A stretch of DNA of 64,000 bases, taken from contig CM055880.1 of the NCBI GenBank assembly GCA_029582165.1, positions 7,998,001 to 8,062,000 of the forward strand, in the 5' to 3' direction. This document shows, piece after piece, positions 33,060-44,560 of the stretch. The first letter of the stretch is position 1; every line of letters starts with the position of its first letter. The DNA comes from Portulaca oleracea. Taxonomy: Eukaryota; Streptophyta; Magnoliopsida; Caryophyllales; Portulacaceae. Under the pieces are notes generated by a model. That model worked only from the letters and a program-made list of their open reading frames with translations. It searched no databases and was not told the origin of the DNA. Position numbers and translations under genes: made by a program.

Positions 33060-34180
33060 AGCTAAGAATAGGTACCTGATGTAGATAAGTTTAATTTACT
33101 TGATGTATTTACTGAGTTGGAAGAGAAAGCTGCAATTGAGAAGTTTTGTTACCAAAATATTCATTACTTTGTTATTAGAGGAATATGAAGAGTGTTTATT
33201 TCAATGAAGAGGGTGACTTGGAAAATTTGTATATATTTATGGTTAGAAAAAAAGGGGAGGGTCGAGGTTGATATTTGGGTTAGTTTTAGTGAGGAAGTTG
33301 AGAGGGCTTTAGAGTTATCTAAGGGTTTAAGAGCGTATAATTTGGGGTTGCTAGAGGAAAAAGTGTCTTCTATTCTTAGATTGCATGTACGAGTTGGACA
33401 ACAAATGGTACCGTAGACAGTGGGGGATAGAAGAAAACTTATTGCAAGAAGGAATACCTCTCATATTGTTTAGTATATTTCTGCTTTCTCATCGTAATGA
33501 TAGAGGTATTTCCCCCTCTCTTGCACGTATCCTATCACCAGAAAGGAGGACTCAAGTGTTTGTTGTCGGTAGGAGAGTCCAAGATTGTGTGTCTCTTACC
33601 CTAACGCTAGTGTGAAGAATGAAACTAAGGTAATAGTAGTGACTTCCAATTCAGAACACAACAAAAGATCACGAGTCTTCTAAATCATGTGCTAGATCTT
33701 TGGGTGAGTTGAGAATGCCTAGAAGCAATGCCATTAAAAAGGGTATATACAAGAGTAAATCAGGCGACGAGTATATGGGGTCCAGGGGGTCTCCAAGTGC
33801 TGGTCAATCAAGATCCCATCACCAAAGTAACTCTATTCCAATCTCAGCAAATAGAATAAGAAAGAGCACTAGCAAAGTATCTACAAATGGCAATGTCATT
33901 ACATGTGATTTTTTTTTTCTCAAAACAACTATGGACATCCAATAATTAAGCACATTGACACTCAATGACTTGTTTTGTAGGTTACAACATTATGGGGCAT
34001 GAGTTCCCTAATGATGATGAGGTTGATAATGATGACTTTTTACCATGTGATGGTGGGAATGATGTGGAGAGCTCCGATAGTGAGAGAGTAGATGAAGAGT
34101 CGGATGATGACATTATTATGAGGCAATCACAGACTTGTATGAGCCTCATGAGCAAGACAACTATAGGAAGATCTTGATGA
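33060..34180 (+). pseudogene. Possible Mutator transposase N-terminal relic
   Basis: Conceptual translation in shifting frames gives DVDKFNLLDVFTELEEKAAI, then a stop, then FNEEGDLENLYIFMVRKKG, a shift, and VDIWVSFSEEVERALELSKG. Further on is an acidic run (DDEVDNDDFLP, SSDSERVDEESDDD). That order, a globular N-terminal region then an acidic linker, is seen in plant MuDR-like proteins, and the location inside long Mutator-like TIRs supports it. The DDE catalytic core and zinc knuckle were not found. The assignment is tentative. Confidence 0.4.
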
Positions 34181-34189
34181 TGAAAATTA

Positions 34190-34726
34190 TATGGGAATTG
34201 TAAGTTATGTGACTTGTACCTAGTTCTAAGTTAAAAGTCTTTGTCAAGATAAGTTAGAATGATGTATTTATAGTGAACGTGATCCTCCATTAGAGAAAAT
34301 TGTGAACACACGGTGTTTTACTTATGTATTAAGGATAGTATGTGTTTCGTAAACCTTATTTTTGAATGTAGCAGTGTATAATGCAAACATTTATACAAAT
34401 ACACACCACATCAGTGTAAATAGAAAAAGTTGCAATAAAGAAAAACCAAACTGAATAACAAACTAATAACTAATAAATTAACTATTCCAAGAGAACAAGC
34501 AAGTCGAGTAGAAATTCGCCAATTCTAAACAACTCATACCAGATTAATAACACTTTTCCCAAACACCACTAGATTTGGTGACCATAGTCACTAAAATAAA
34601 AGCTATACATTTCAGATCCAACATCCAAACCCTGAAAACAATCACTTGTCACCTAATTTCACTACTCGAATTTTTGATATTTCACCCCCCAATTCAAGCC
34701 CTAAAAATTTTAATTGCTCATACTGA
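34190..34726. other. Interior of the Mutator-like element, no gene seen
   Basis: AT-rich sequence without recognisable features, lying between the transposase-like relic and copy 2 of the LTR-like repeat. Confidence 0.4.
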
Positions 34727-37700
34727 TGACTTAGGGTGGTCTAGACATATCTAAGCCACAAGAAGAGGTGGACCCGATCTAATCGGAACCACCCCGAAGT
34801 GGGCCCGATCCTAATTGGGAGGGGCGGAATAGGAATCCTAACTATTAGGATTCCCACCTAATCTAAACTAACTAACCCAAATAAATAAATAGCATAAACG
34901 AAATAGCAGGGGCTTAGTTATACCTCATGTCTCTCAAATAGAAACGCCTTGGTCAGCCTTGTACTCTTGAACGCGCCGGCGTTAAAGGGACTTCAAGTAG
35001 AAGATTCCAAAAAGGAATCCCCCACAAAAGTTCCACGTAGTACCTTTCGACATGGCTGCTAGACCGCTTCAACCCCGGTCAAACCAGGGTCAAAAGAGTA
35101 TGTTGGACTGTATCTAATACAGCACGTCCTTCCCCCTTTAGGGCGGTTTCTCGGGAATCACCCCGAGACCCCTAAATCAAGAACTCTCAAATGAAAGCTT
35201 TTCCTGGTATCCCTTAAATCTCAAAATAGAGACTAGCCTTTATAAATGACCACTTGGGATTGGAAAGACAAGGTTTCCAATAAAGGGGAACCCATATATT
35301 TAGGAGAGAGAAGGGGGAAATGAGGTTTCATCTCCAATGTGGGACACGCGCCAAGGCATCCTCACGGACTGTGGTACCCTACTGTGGACATTTTTCCTCG
35401 CCGTTCGGGCTTCCGAACGCCCACGTGGATTAGGGTGTGATTCGGTGATTTGTGCTGGGGTTTAACCTTTGAAAACGCTTTAAGGAATTAATCGTACATT
35501 TCATGAATAATATTTTGTAAAATCACTTTCCCTTTACTTAGGCATTTTATGAGTCCTTGAATTAAACCTTTAAGAGTGAACATCCACTTGTTCCAAACTC
35601 TTCTAAATTTAACCCAATTTGCTCATTTAAATGTTAGGCTCGGAAGAGAGTGATTTATGCAAACATTATTTAGAAATATAAGAAAGAAACCCTAAAGTTG
35701 CATCGATACATTGTAAAACCATGTTAACCATAATTTATGCAATCCTCGATGTGTTTTAGTTCGAATGGGAGTCGCCACCCAACTTTTTAAGGGAAAAGCC
35801 AAGACAAAACCAAAAGGAAAAGAAAGAAAGACTCCGCATGCGAAACCCAAGAATGGATTCGGGGGTAAGGCTACGAACTCGAAAAGTAAACTTTAAGAGT
35901 TCGCCTCTCACAAAAGAAAAGACTCTACTAAAAGTTCAAAATGTGCTTTCGATAAAGTTTGAAAGGGGAATGAATGAATACTTTATAGAATTACTTCATT
36001 GAACATGCAAAAGAATAAAAGAAAGAAAGGTACATAATATACAACACATTATTTACATAAGGAAGAAATAATTAAAAGCTTACATTGTGACCTTTTAGGG
36101 AAGCCTTGCCTAGCCTTTGTAGAAGCCTCTTTGGATACCTTTGAAAGCCTTGAATACTCCTCTTGAAGATGTCAAAATGGTGCTAAAAGTGGATGGAGAA
36201 AGGTATGGAAAAGGGGTGAGAAAAGGCTCTTTTTGTGGTGTTTTAAGTAGTAGTAGAAAGGTTAGGCTTTTGTGGAGTTTTCAGGATTTTATGGAGGGAT
36301 AACGGAAGGAAAATGAGAATGGAGATAAGAGGTTTTAAAGAAGTGGAGAAATAGAGATAATAATGGTAGGAAAGTGATGAAGAAGGATAGGAAAAAGGTA
36401 GGGAATAGGATAGGAAGAAAAGCTCTTTTGTGATGTTTTATGATAGTTTTGTGATGTTTTTGGGAGGTTTTGTGAGAGATTTATGTGGAGATAAGGGAGG
36501 ATAGGATAAGAGTTGGGATTAGAGGATTGAAGAAGATAGAATAATGAATATTATGATGGTAAGAATGTGGTGGAAAAGATGATAGAAAAGGTGAAGGAAG
36601 AAAGGGCTTCTTTTGTGGGTTTTTAGTAGTATTTTAGGATGTTTTTGTGAGGGTTTTATGTAAGTATGGTGGGGATAGTATGAGAGTATGGATTAAAGGG
36701 TTTAAGAGGATGATGATAAGGAGATTAGGATGATAAGAGAATGGTGGAAATGTGATAGGAAAAGAGTGGTAGAATGATGATACTGAATAGAGATTAGAGA
36801 GATGATGAAAGAATGAAAGAGTGGATGAATGAGAGTGTAGGAGGGGAAGAATGAGTGAATGATTAAGTCACTCAAATGGCTTGGAGAAGGATTGTATTTA
36901 TAGGAGTGGTAGAGGGTGGATAATACATGCATATACATACACATGCATTCACCTCGACTGTGGCAGTCAACAATGCAAGTTTCTAGGTAGTAGGGGGAGT
37001 GTATGGAGATGGACGGTGGCACGTGGTTAATTAACCATGTGTGTACAGAGCCGTAGTGGCCGACCGGCCTACACACTAGGGGGGAGGTTCCTGCTATCGT
37101 CCACGCACCCATGGACGGTGTTGTGTGAACTCACCCACCTCGGGAAGTGGTGGTTCACACTGGACGGCAGCAGCTAATACTATTGGATTTATGAGATTTT
37201 TTTTGAGTGTTTTTGCTAGGCTTTTGAACCGTATCGGGTTCAGTGTCGGGTCCGGGTTCCTTTCTCCTATCTGGTGACCACCGCCAAGCGAGCTGCTTCG
37301 TCCAACTCGAGCCTCGAGTTGCAATTTCCGGTCACTTCGGGAGCTGGGAGGCTAGTCTCGGCCATCCGATGGATGGGCCCCGGGGCTCCTTAGGGAGGGG
37401 CCCGCTCACAACACCGACCCCGGAGGCCTCAGGACTGGACCGGGCCGTCTCGAGACTAGAGCATAGAAGGTATCGGGGTGCGAGTGTTTAAAACCCCCGA
37501 GTGTTTTTACGCTGTTTTGGCTTAATTTTGGGTTTAGTATAAATAGCTTGTTATCTCATTTTTCCAGGCAGCTTTTGATGATTATGAACATGCTTATGCA
37601 TTGGTTAGGGTTTCCCTAAGTTTTCTCAAAATCTTGCTTTACTTTATCCATTGATTAATGGTGGTGTTTGCAAGTCATCTCTTTATTGATCATTTGGTGG

Positions 37701-38530
37701 ATTCTTCCTTTATGATGGTCATGCTGGGGTGCTAGGCCTTTAGTGGTGGAATTTCCTTTATCCAAGGTCATATCCAATCTCTTTGGTGTTCAAGGTTATT
37801 GATATTGGTTGATTTTGGTTATTATTCTTGTTATTATTCAAGTTCAAGGCTATTGTTGAGAAGTTCAAGCATGGGTGATTGAGATGTTCATCTTTCTCCC
37901 CTTATTCTATTGCTTATGGATTTCTCTCATCTCTTCTACAACAACAACTCAAGCTAAGTCTTCAATCTCTCCCATCGCGCCATGCTCCAGCTTTGAACTT
38001 GAGACCTCTTGGCACATGGCTTGCATGGCTTGGCTTCCCTTATTTTCTAATTTCCTAATTTTCTAACTAAAAAATACATAAAAAAGGAAGTAACAAAAAT
38101 TACATTAAAAAGTATATAAAATCTTTGCTAAAATCTCGTGTCTAAATTAGCTTATTAACCGGCTTCTTCTTCTTTATTTCTGCTTCATTTTATATAGATA
38201 TCCTATATATTTAGGTGCCAAAATCCGGTGTCTACACCTACCACAGACCGTGGTGGGCATCAGAACCCATTTTGCAAACCCAAGAGGCACCACAGACCAT
38301 GGCAAGGGCACCACAACTATGGTGACCCCCACCACGGACCTTGGCAGGGCACCACAGATCGTGGTGGCCCTTGCCACCTCCGTGGTGTCCTACTTTGCCC
38401 CATTTTACGGTATCTCAGCCTCCCCAGTTCAATCCCTTATTGATCTGGCCCTCTTTCTAACATACTCTTGCCTTAAGGTACTGACTTGTGTGACCCTGTG
38501 GGACCAACTATCACGATTGTGATTGAACTG
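34727..38530. repeat. LTR-like dispersed repeat, copy 2, split by a nested insertion
   Basis: The first part (34727-35382) matches copy 1 from TTAGGGTGGTCTAGAC to the first palindromes. The rest (38242-38530) resumes at the next palindrome and ends with GTGTGACCCTGTGGGACCAA. The 2.85 kb between is a separate LTR element with its own target duplication. The copy is diverged from copy 1 and has lost part of the palindrome array. Confidence 0.7.
35383..38236. mobile_element. Nested LTR-type insertion, 2.85 kb, with CCTAC duplication
   Basis: It begins TGTGGACATTTTTCCTCG and ends CCGGTGTCTACA. CCTAC occurs on both sides (35378-35382, 38237-38241). The element shares GAGTCGCCACC, GGATTCGGGGGTAAGG and the 3' terminus with the 950-bp LTR at 31970, so they are related. 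The first part contains GA-rich repeats (about 36180-36850) and the middle a GC-rich patch at 37230-37490. Frames in this patch have no motif. It could be one very long LTR or a short element without genes. Confidence 0.75.
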
Positions 38531-40302
38531 TTCAATCACCGATTAAGAGATCTTCTAGTAAGACATTGTTTAGTCCCATTTTAGGGGCTAAATACCACTA
38601 GTTCACGCCCAAGTCTATTGTCGTTCCCTAATAAAATGGTTATTTATTACGTGTTTTGTGACTTTTAGGCTTTAAGTTCGGAGAATAATAAAAGGGGGCG
38701 AAGTTGCGGAAAAAGGTGATAACTCGGTCATCCCGAGACCTTTGGAGCCGATTTGATGCCGTGGTGAAGACCCGGGAAGCAAGGGAGACCAGTCGTGCGT
38801 TAAGGAGAAGGATTTCGGGCCAAAAGGCTAAGTATGGGGCATCGGGCTCGTGGCGTTACATTACTACCGTAGCGATCGCTACGTCCCCATACTTAGATGA
38901 AGATCACTTGAAGAGCGTAGCGGTCGCTACGCCTGTCGTAGTGATCGTTACGAGCCCAGGCAGAAGGTTCTGCCCAAGGTCGTAGCGGTCGCTACCCCTT
39001 TTCCTGCTGACGGTCGTAGCATTCGCTACGCCCTCCGTAGCGTTCGCTACGGATAAGTGACTGGGTCGCGACGGTGGGCGTAGCGGACGCCTTGGAGCTG
39101 AAACGATTCGCCTGCTTTGGGTCGTAGCGAACGCGACGATGTCCGTAGCGTTCGCGACGACCTTATTTCCTGCTTAATTTTCGGCCAAAACGACTGTGTT
39201 TTGGCCCTTCTTCCCCTTTGTTTAATTAGCTCGACTTGTCATTTTTGGAAGAGCTTCTTAGCTGGAGATTAATGTTCTTTCTTTTTACATCTTCTACCTT
39301 TCAAGAGTTTTAGGATTAGCTTTGTGACAATTAACTTCTACTTTAGTTGAGTAATTACTTTCTTCAATCAAGGCAAGTTGCTCTTCATCATTTGGGTATT
39401 ATTGCTCTTCATTTATTGTCAATTTATTGCTCATCAATTTTAGGTATAATTTCTTTTCTCCTCACTTTAATGTTTCCAAATGTTTTGTTGTTTGTGTTTA
39501 GTGTAGTTTTATGTTGTTAATCGTAGTGGTTAGTTTTATTATCCATCCTTTGAGTAGAATCATGCTAGGGTTTTATTGGTTGTGTGTTGCTAATTTCTCC
39601 ACCATGTCTAGAGGCTAATCTTCCTTGAGGTGAGGGGGTGATTAAGGCCTTAATGGGTTTTGGCTAAGGTGTTTATTGATTAAAGTGTGTTTTAGTTGGA
39701 GGAGTCTATTTGCACCTAGTGTCTTCTCATTGGGGGTGGCGGTTCAAGGTCCGAGAGCTCTTTGAATCGTTATACACTCAATGGGAAGCCTAGAGTGGGA
39801 TAGTTAGGTCTATGCTTGCGAGGGTAAGTGTAGGCTTAACTAGGAATTAACGCAATTCTCAACCCCGATGGTCTATGGTGGACATAGGGTAGTTAATATG
39901 AATCTTCCTCGAGGGAGGGGATTCATTGTGGCCTTTTTTTTCCCCGCATTGTTCCATAGATGAATCCAACTTTATGCGCTTTAGTCATGAAAACTCCTTG
40001 GTCAAAGATTCCGTTAAGTGTCTAAAACCCCCGAACCTCTCTTTGTCTAATTATCACCTAGTCAATCGTCTTTCTAGTTTTAATTTTGTTATAATCAAGG
40101 TGTTCTTTGCTCCGTGATTTATTTCTTGATTCAAGGCTAAAACCGAAACAAAATACGAGAATTTAGGCCACAGGCTCCCTGAGTTCGACAATTTACACCG
40201 GCCTACAAACCGCTGTACAGACATCAACCACCGTGCTAAGTTGGCTTGAGTACTCGGTTGTATTTTAACATTGTCGGGATACTCCCAACACATACGTGTT
40301 TC
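38531..40302. mobile_element. Retroelement-derived segment without coding sequence
   Basis: The segment includes the GTAGCG palindrome array (38868-39160). Near 40170 it has the phrase CTCCCTGAGTTCGAC, which resembles the conserved 3' leader of plant Ty3/gypsy LTRs. It ends at the start of the right terminal inverted repeat. No reading frame has a recognisable domain, and boundaries and family are uncertain. Confidence 0.5.
38868..39160. repeat. Array of CGTAGCGNNCGCTACG palindromes
   Basis: About nine near-palindromes lie in under 300 bases. Examples are CGTAGCGATCGCTACG (about 38868), GCGTAGCGGTCGCTACGC (38915), TCGTAGTGATCGTTACGA (38936), CGTAGCATTCGCTACG (39015) and CCGTAGCGTTCGCTACGG (39035), plus CGTAGCGAACGCGACG variants near 39122 and 39143. 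Spacing is irregular, with unrelated spacer sequence between the dyads. Confidence 0.9.
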
Positions 40303-40761
40303 AACTATAGGTGTAGCGTTAATGGTGTTGTTGCGCGTGAGATTGAGTTGCTAACCTCACATACTTCAATCTGAATTTTACCAAAAAGCCGTTTGTTAAG
40401 GCCCGAGAGTGACAATGGAAGTGCATCATGCCAACTGTTGTTTATGTGGACTAGTGAGAGCTAGGTCAACCAGACTGAGAGTCACACGTGTGTGTGACCA
40501 GAGGTGTCGTGACTGAGAGCAAGGCTAGAGGGGGTTGAACGTTGAACGAGTTTTAGGGAAGGAGGAGAGTTTTCAGTGTTAAGCGACAATGAGAGTTTTC
40601 AATTAAACCAACTACTTTGTTAAAAAATGTATAATGGCAGTTTCACATAAGCCTACGGTTATGAAATATTTTTCGCATTAAGCCTAACACTTAGAATACT
40701 TTACAAAGTAATTAACAATTTGGAATATGCAAATGTTGGATCCTACCATATGAAATTTCCC
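40303..40761 (-). repeat. Right terminal inverted repeat of the Mutator-like element
   Basis: It is the reverse complement of the left end (29915-30412). It closes with CATATGAAATTTCCC at 40761, followed by the 9-bp flank TTAGTTTAC. It is slightly shorter than the left arm through small indels. Confidence 0.85.
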
Positions 40762-40770
40762 TTAGTTTAC

Positions 40771-41140
40771 TAACCAAGTTTAATATATGTTCAAAAAATT
40801 TTGATATCATAATTTACATATAATATCTCAAATATGGACAATAATTTTCTACCGACTTTTAGATATCATAATTTACATATAATAATTTTGATATCATAAT
40901 TTAATAACCAAGTCCTGTTCTTTACAAGGGTAAATTACCGACAATATTTTTCTACCGACTTTTAGATAAATCACTGAAACCTATACATAAACCGACATAA
41001 CTTTCTACCTATAAAACAATTCATTACCCACTTCTATCTACTTTTACATAAACTATTCAAACTTATTCAAACATATTGAACCTTATTTGCTCAACTTGTA
41101 CATACTCACCGAAAAAATAGGTATTAGGTTAAGTTTAATG
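40771..41140. other. AT-rich intergenic sequence
   Basis: A phrase containing ATATCATAATTTACATATAAT is duplicated at about 40803 and 40862. No gene is seen. Confidence 0.45.
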
Positions 41141-41802
41141 TGTGGAACCCAAATTATGAGTTTGGGATGACTTGAAGCATGAAATGGAGGCAACACAGGT
41201 GAAAATCTGAATCAACGTGGGTCGTGTTGTGGGTAAAGAGCATGAAAATTACTAACACAAGCTGTGTCGTACGACACGGGTCGTGTTGTATAAACACTAT
41301 ACGGACATGGATTGCGTTGTACAAACACGGGTTGTGCTAGATTGTGGCAGTGTCGAATTTTGCATTTTCGAGTCATGTCTTGATATATTTTCCTAAATAG
41401 CCTTATTTTGAATTCTATTGTTCTTCTTTGATGTGTTTGGCATCCAAGGGAATCCTATTAACCTTATACTATATTGTCTTTGCTATAAATAGGACATGTA
41501 GTTAGGTTTGTTCTATATCGCAATTGAATGTTTTATTTGCATTAAGAGAGATTGACATATAATCTTTGTGTCCTAGAGGGAGTTGTGTGAAACTCATCAA
41601 CTGTGAGGGTTGAGTTCTCAAATTGTAATTATAGGGAGGTTGTGAGAAAGTGTAAAGTTCTGGGAATATGTTGATAGTGCATCATTCGTGATTTTTTCTT
41701 GATTTGGGTTTTTCCATATTAATCATTATATATGTCAATCTTTATCTGATATTTAAGCCTTTATTATTATTTGTCTACTAATAATGCATTGAGATCCTAA
41801 CA
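41141..41802 (+). mobile_element. Solo-LTR-like segment with TATA box
   Basis: It starts TGTGGAACCC and ends CCTAACA. It contains a promoter-like CTATAAATAGGACATG at about 41483 in the expected position for an LTR. Upstream of that is a cluster of near-palindromic GTGTCGTACGACAC and GGGTCGTGTTGT words (41218-41350). No matching second LTR or flanking duplication was found. Confidence 0.5.
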
Positions 41803-42414
41803 ACAGAGCCTAAGTTTATTTCTAAAAATCAAATAAAACTTTAGCGTTCTTAGTTCCTAGCTAATCTCAAGACTAATTGAGATTAATAGCTTTAAGAAAA
41901 TAGCTTTTGTTAGTTTTAACAAAAATAGCTTTTGTCTGTTGTTGATTGGAGTTGGAGAGGTGGCTAGTACATTACATGGTTAAGCATAAATCTATGATAC
42001 TTAATACTCAAAGTTAAAACTAGCCTTTTCACTTCTTATACACGAGTGTCTACCTATATAGAATTGTTAAGAGACAAATCAGGAAAAGACTTTCAAAGAA
42101 TTATTCCTTACTAAATTTTGATATTGATTCTAACTCTTACATTACATATATATGATTGATAAGACTGTCTTAATTTGATATATGACACAACACCATGTTT
42201 GATTTTAATTTACAACCTCTCAAACCCTAGATACATATATTAGGTTGTCTTACCCTTATTCTCATTCCATTTCGTTGAAAACCCAATTAACCCCCAAGCC
42301 CTACATCGAGCATCTTTTGTGACACTCTTATCTAGATTTTCTTTTTTACCCTAAACCCATGTCATTTCATTATAATTTCAATTAATTAGCCTCCAAGTCC
42401 CACATCGAGCATCT
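41803..42414. other. Intergenic sequence
   Basis: No gene is seen. The words CCACATCGAGCATCTT occur at about 42302 and 42399, which suggests a local duplication leading into the microsatellite block. Confidence 0.4.
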
Positions 42415-42415
<1 letters not shown>

Positions 42416-42457
<42 letters not shown>

Positions 42458-42596
42458 AACACACACACGCAACCTTCGACAGATTTCATTACAAATTGCA
42501 TCTAGATTTCCCTCTCTCTCTATCTCTCTCTCACCCTCTCTCTCTAACACGCACATGCAACCTTCGGCAGATTTCATTACAAATTGCATCTAGATC

Positions 42597-42664
<68 letters not shown>

Positions 42665-42711
42665 ACACGCACACGCAACCTTCGACAAATTTCATTACAA
42701 ATTTCATATAC
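42416..42711. repeat. Compound microsatellite/minisatellite
   Basis: A (TC)n run (42416-42455) is followed by three copies of a unit built on CGCAACCTTCG.CA.ATTTCATTACAAATT (from about 42461, 42547 and 42665). These are separated by further CT, CTGT and CTAT runs. The length variation between units lies entirely in the microsatellite spacers. The Glu/Arg-repeat frame on the minus strand is translated repeat. Confidence 0.85.
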
Positions 42712-42719
42712 TTGGCCCT

Positions 42720-43500
42720 AGCCCCCAAATGTAACACATTCTCTCTCTCACTCACTATCAATCCTGATTGCGCTGTGTTTGGTCTAATAATGTATAGTTG
42801 TGGCTTAAGCTCAAATCACATCCCAACATGTGCTCCACTATCGACATCATGTCAGTCAGTGCAGATTTGGAAAGAATCGCGGCATTCGCGTACATCTATG
42901 GTGTACCATCCTATTTTTTTCTCGAGCTGTAAGTTACTTCACTTATTATTTCAATTAAGGCATGTTTTCATACACTTTTACATATATAATTGTAATTGAT
43001 CGGTCAAATCTGTATTGATTTATAAATTGATTTCAAATCTAGGTTGATTTATATGTTGATTTGGCATCTAGGTTGATCTCGTCATTTTTTATTGCTTGTT
43101 GGGGTTCTTAGATGTATACATTATTTCATTTTATGTATAAATATGTGCTAATTTATTGATTTTGAATCTTCTTTCATTTATGTGCTGCTTTTCCATTTGG
43201 ATTAATCTCTTTTTCATTAAAGTGCATGTTCAAATTTGGATACATCATGTATGATGCTCATCATGACTAAGCGGTCGCTCAACACAATTTCTCGAGGAAC
43301 GGTGATGGTCCAAGTCCTATTCTATGATGGTAGACCATCCTATTTTGTTCGATATTTGTTGCAGTATGATCGAGGTTTGAGCATTGATGAAATCTATGAA
43401 TGTCAACATGAAGGTATGAATAATTTAATATGAATAGCACTTGAGAGTAATTGATGTTGAAAACTTGTAACAAACTTAAAATAAATTGCGAAACTAACAT
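42720..43500. other. Unassigned sequence with weak coding-like traces
   Basis: Two short plus-strand stretches both carry a TGG(A/T)..ACCATCCTATTTT phrase, near 42895 and 43325. No frame extends beyond about 65 codons and I recognise no family. Confidence 0.3.
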
Positions 43501-43688
43501 ATACGGTAATGTAATTGGAGTTCAACTGATTTTTTTTTTTTTTGAATCCGGGTAAAAGATGTTTACAAAGGAACTTAGTATACCCTTCTCGCAAGACGTC
43601 TTCCTGAGTTATCATGCAACAAAATAAAAGGAAAATTATAATAAAGGCTAACACTCCAAACGACCCTATTTTGGATAGAGTGCTCCTT

Positions 43689-44120
43689 TGTAACGCCCCG
43701 GTCCCCTCCCGGGCCGCAAACATTACTGATAACTGTTTCAAGGATCACTGACTGGCCCCACAAATTACCACAAGTCTTTCAAGCGTGTTTCGTCTTCGCT
43801 CACACGCTGTCTGGGAAAACTTACCATGAGGCCACCCATCCTGAAACTACTCCCAACCAAGCACGCTTAACTGAGGAGTTCCCAACGGATGAGATATCAT
43901 AATTAAAAGAAGGTCGATGCACCTTAGTGATATAAGTATTTCAATCCCTTTAAGCCACACTTTAACCACATAACTGGGGTATTATAATCAACCCCACTTT
44001 AGCGCACAACGTTCTCGTTGTGCCTCAATCCACTCCAGAATCTTTGTCCCGTTAGGTGACTGCCCATGGATCTCCCGTCCATTGGCGCAGCTCACGGTCG
44101 CGGGTCGGTCTGATGCCATC
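43689..44120 (-). mobile_element. Cassandra TRIM: LTR, internal domain and primer-binding site
   Basis: The LTR is 43689-43986 (298 bp, TGTAACGCCCCGG to GGGGTATTATA). It contains a 5S-like domain on the minus strand (AGTTAAGCGTGCTTGG and GGATGGGTGGCC, 43883-43827, with CACTAAGGTGCATCG upstream). The internal domain is only 134 bp and ends at GATGGCATCAGA (minus, 44120-44109), one mismatch from the initiator-Met-tRNA primer site common in plant LTR elements. It encodes nothing, as expected for a TRIM. Copy 1 is at 13076. Confidence 0.88.
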
Positions 44121-44248
44121 TGTAATGCCCCGGCTCGGGATGGGTCGGGGCGTTACAGAAAGACACATGGTGATTTGTGGGGCCAGTTAATGATCCTTGA
44201 AGCGATTATTGGTAATGTCCACGACCCGGGAGGGGCCGGGGCGTTACA
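44121..44248. repeat. Rearranged second Cassandra LTR end, inverted
   Basis: Directly after the primer site, where the other LTR should begin, there are 37 bases with palindromic ends (TGTAATGCCCCG / CGGGGCGTTACA). Then 44168-44248 follows, the reverse complement of the LTR end at 43689-43785. The second LTR is therefore truncated and inverted. Confidence 0.75.
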
Positions 44249-44560
44249 CCCTTATTCGCTAACCAATTTGCTGCCAAGTTGGCTTCTCTAAACGCATGAT
44301 TTACCGACTAAGCCTCATAGAGATGCAGGTCGTTCAACTGAATTATATACCAACAAACTTTTGGCAAAACTGGGATGCCATCAAACTTTTGAAAATTTTC
44401 GATGAGTGGTGGGGCCCATCAAAATTTTTGCAGAATTTTGACAGAAGTGGAACCTTATCAAAAATTTTAACAAGGCTCCTCAAGTCGTCAAAATTTTTTC
44501 AAAATTTTGATGGGTTTCAGTTCCATCAAAATTTGGTAAGGTAATAAATAAGATCAACAA
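44249..44560. repeat. Local repeat of CATCAAAATTTT-like words
   Basis: Phrases such as CCATCAAACTTTTGAAAATTTT, CATCAAAATTTTTGCAG and GTCAAAATTTTTTCAAAATTTT recur between about 44340 and 44540. The 82-codon frame here is translated repeat with no domain. Confidence 0.5.

Larger units (their letters stand above)
29915..40761. mobile_element. Decayed long-TIR Mutator-like element, 10.85 kb with nested insertions
   Basis: The two ends are inverted copies beginning GGGAAATTTCATATG and extend about 490 bp inward. The 9 bases outside are TTACTTTAT (29906-29914) and TTAGTTTAC (40762-40770), 7 of 9 identical. Long inverted ends with a 9-bp duplication are the Mutator signature. The interior holds a weak transposase-like relic (about 33060-34180) and at least four retroelement-derived segments that account for most of its length. 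Confidence 0.75.

Noticed and set aside
33700..33945. A separate small Ser-rich protein gene
   Set aside because: It lies in the middle of the decayed transposase-like relic, has no start context or partner exons and no recognised domain.
38868..39160. CRISPR-like array
   Set aside because: The units are palindromes with irregular spacing in a plant genome next to retroelement sequence; no cas-like gene and no fixed repeat-spacer period exists.
42386..42589. Glu/Arg-repeat frame on the minus strand and Ser/Leu-repeat frame on the plus strand
   Set aside because: Both are translated CT microsatellite.
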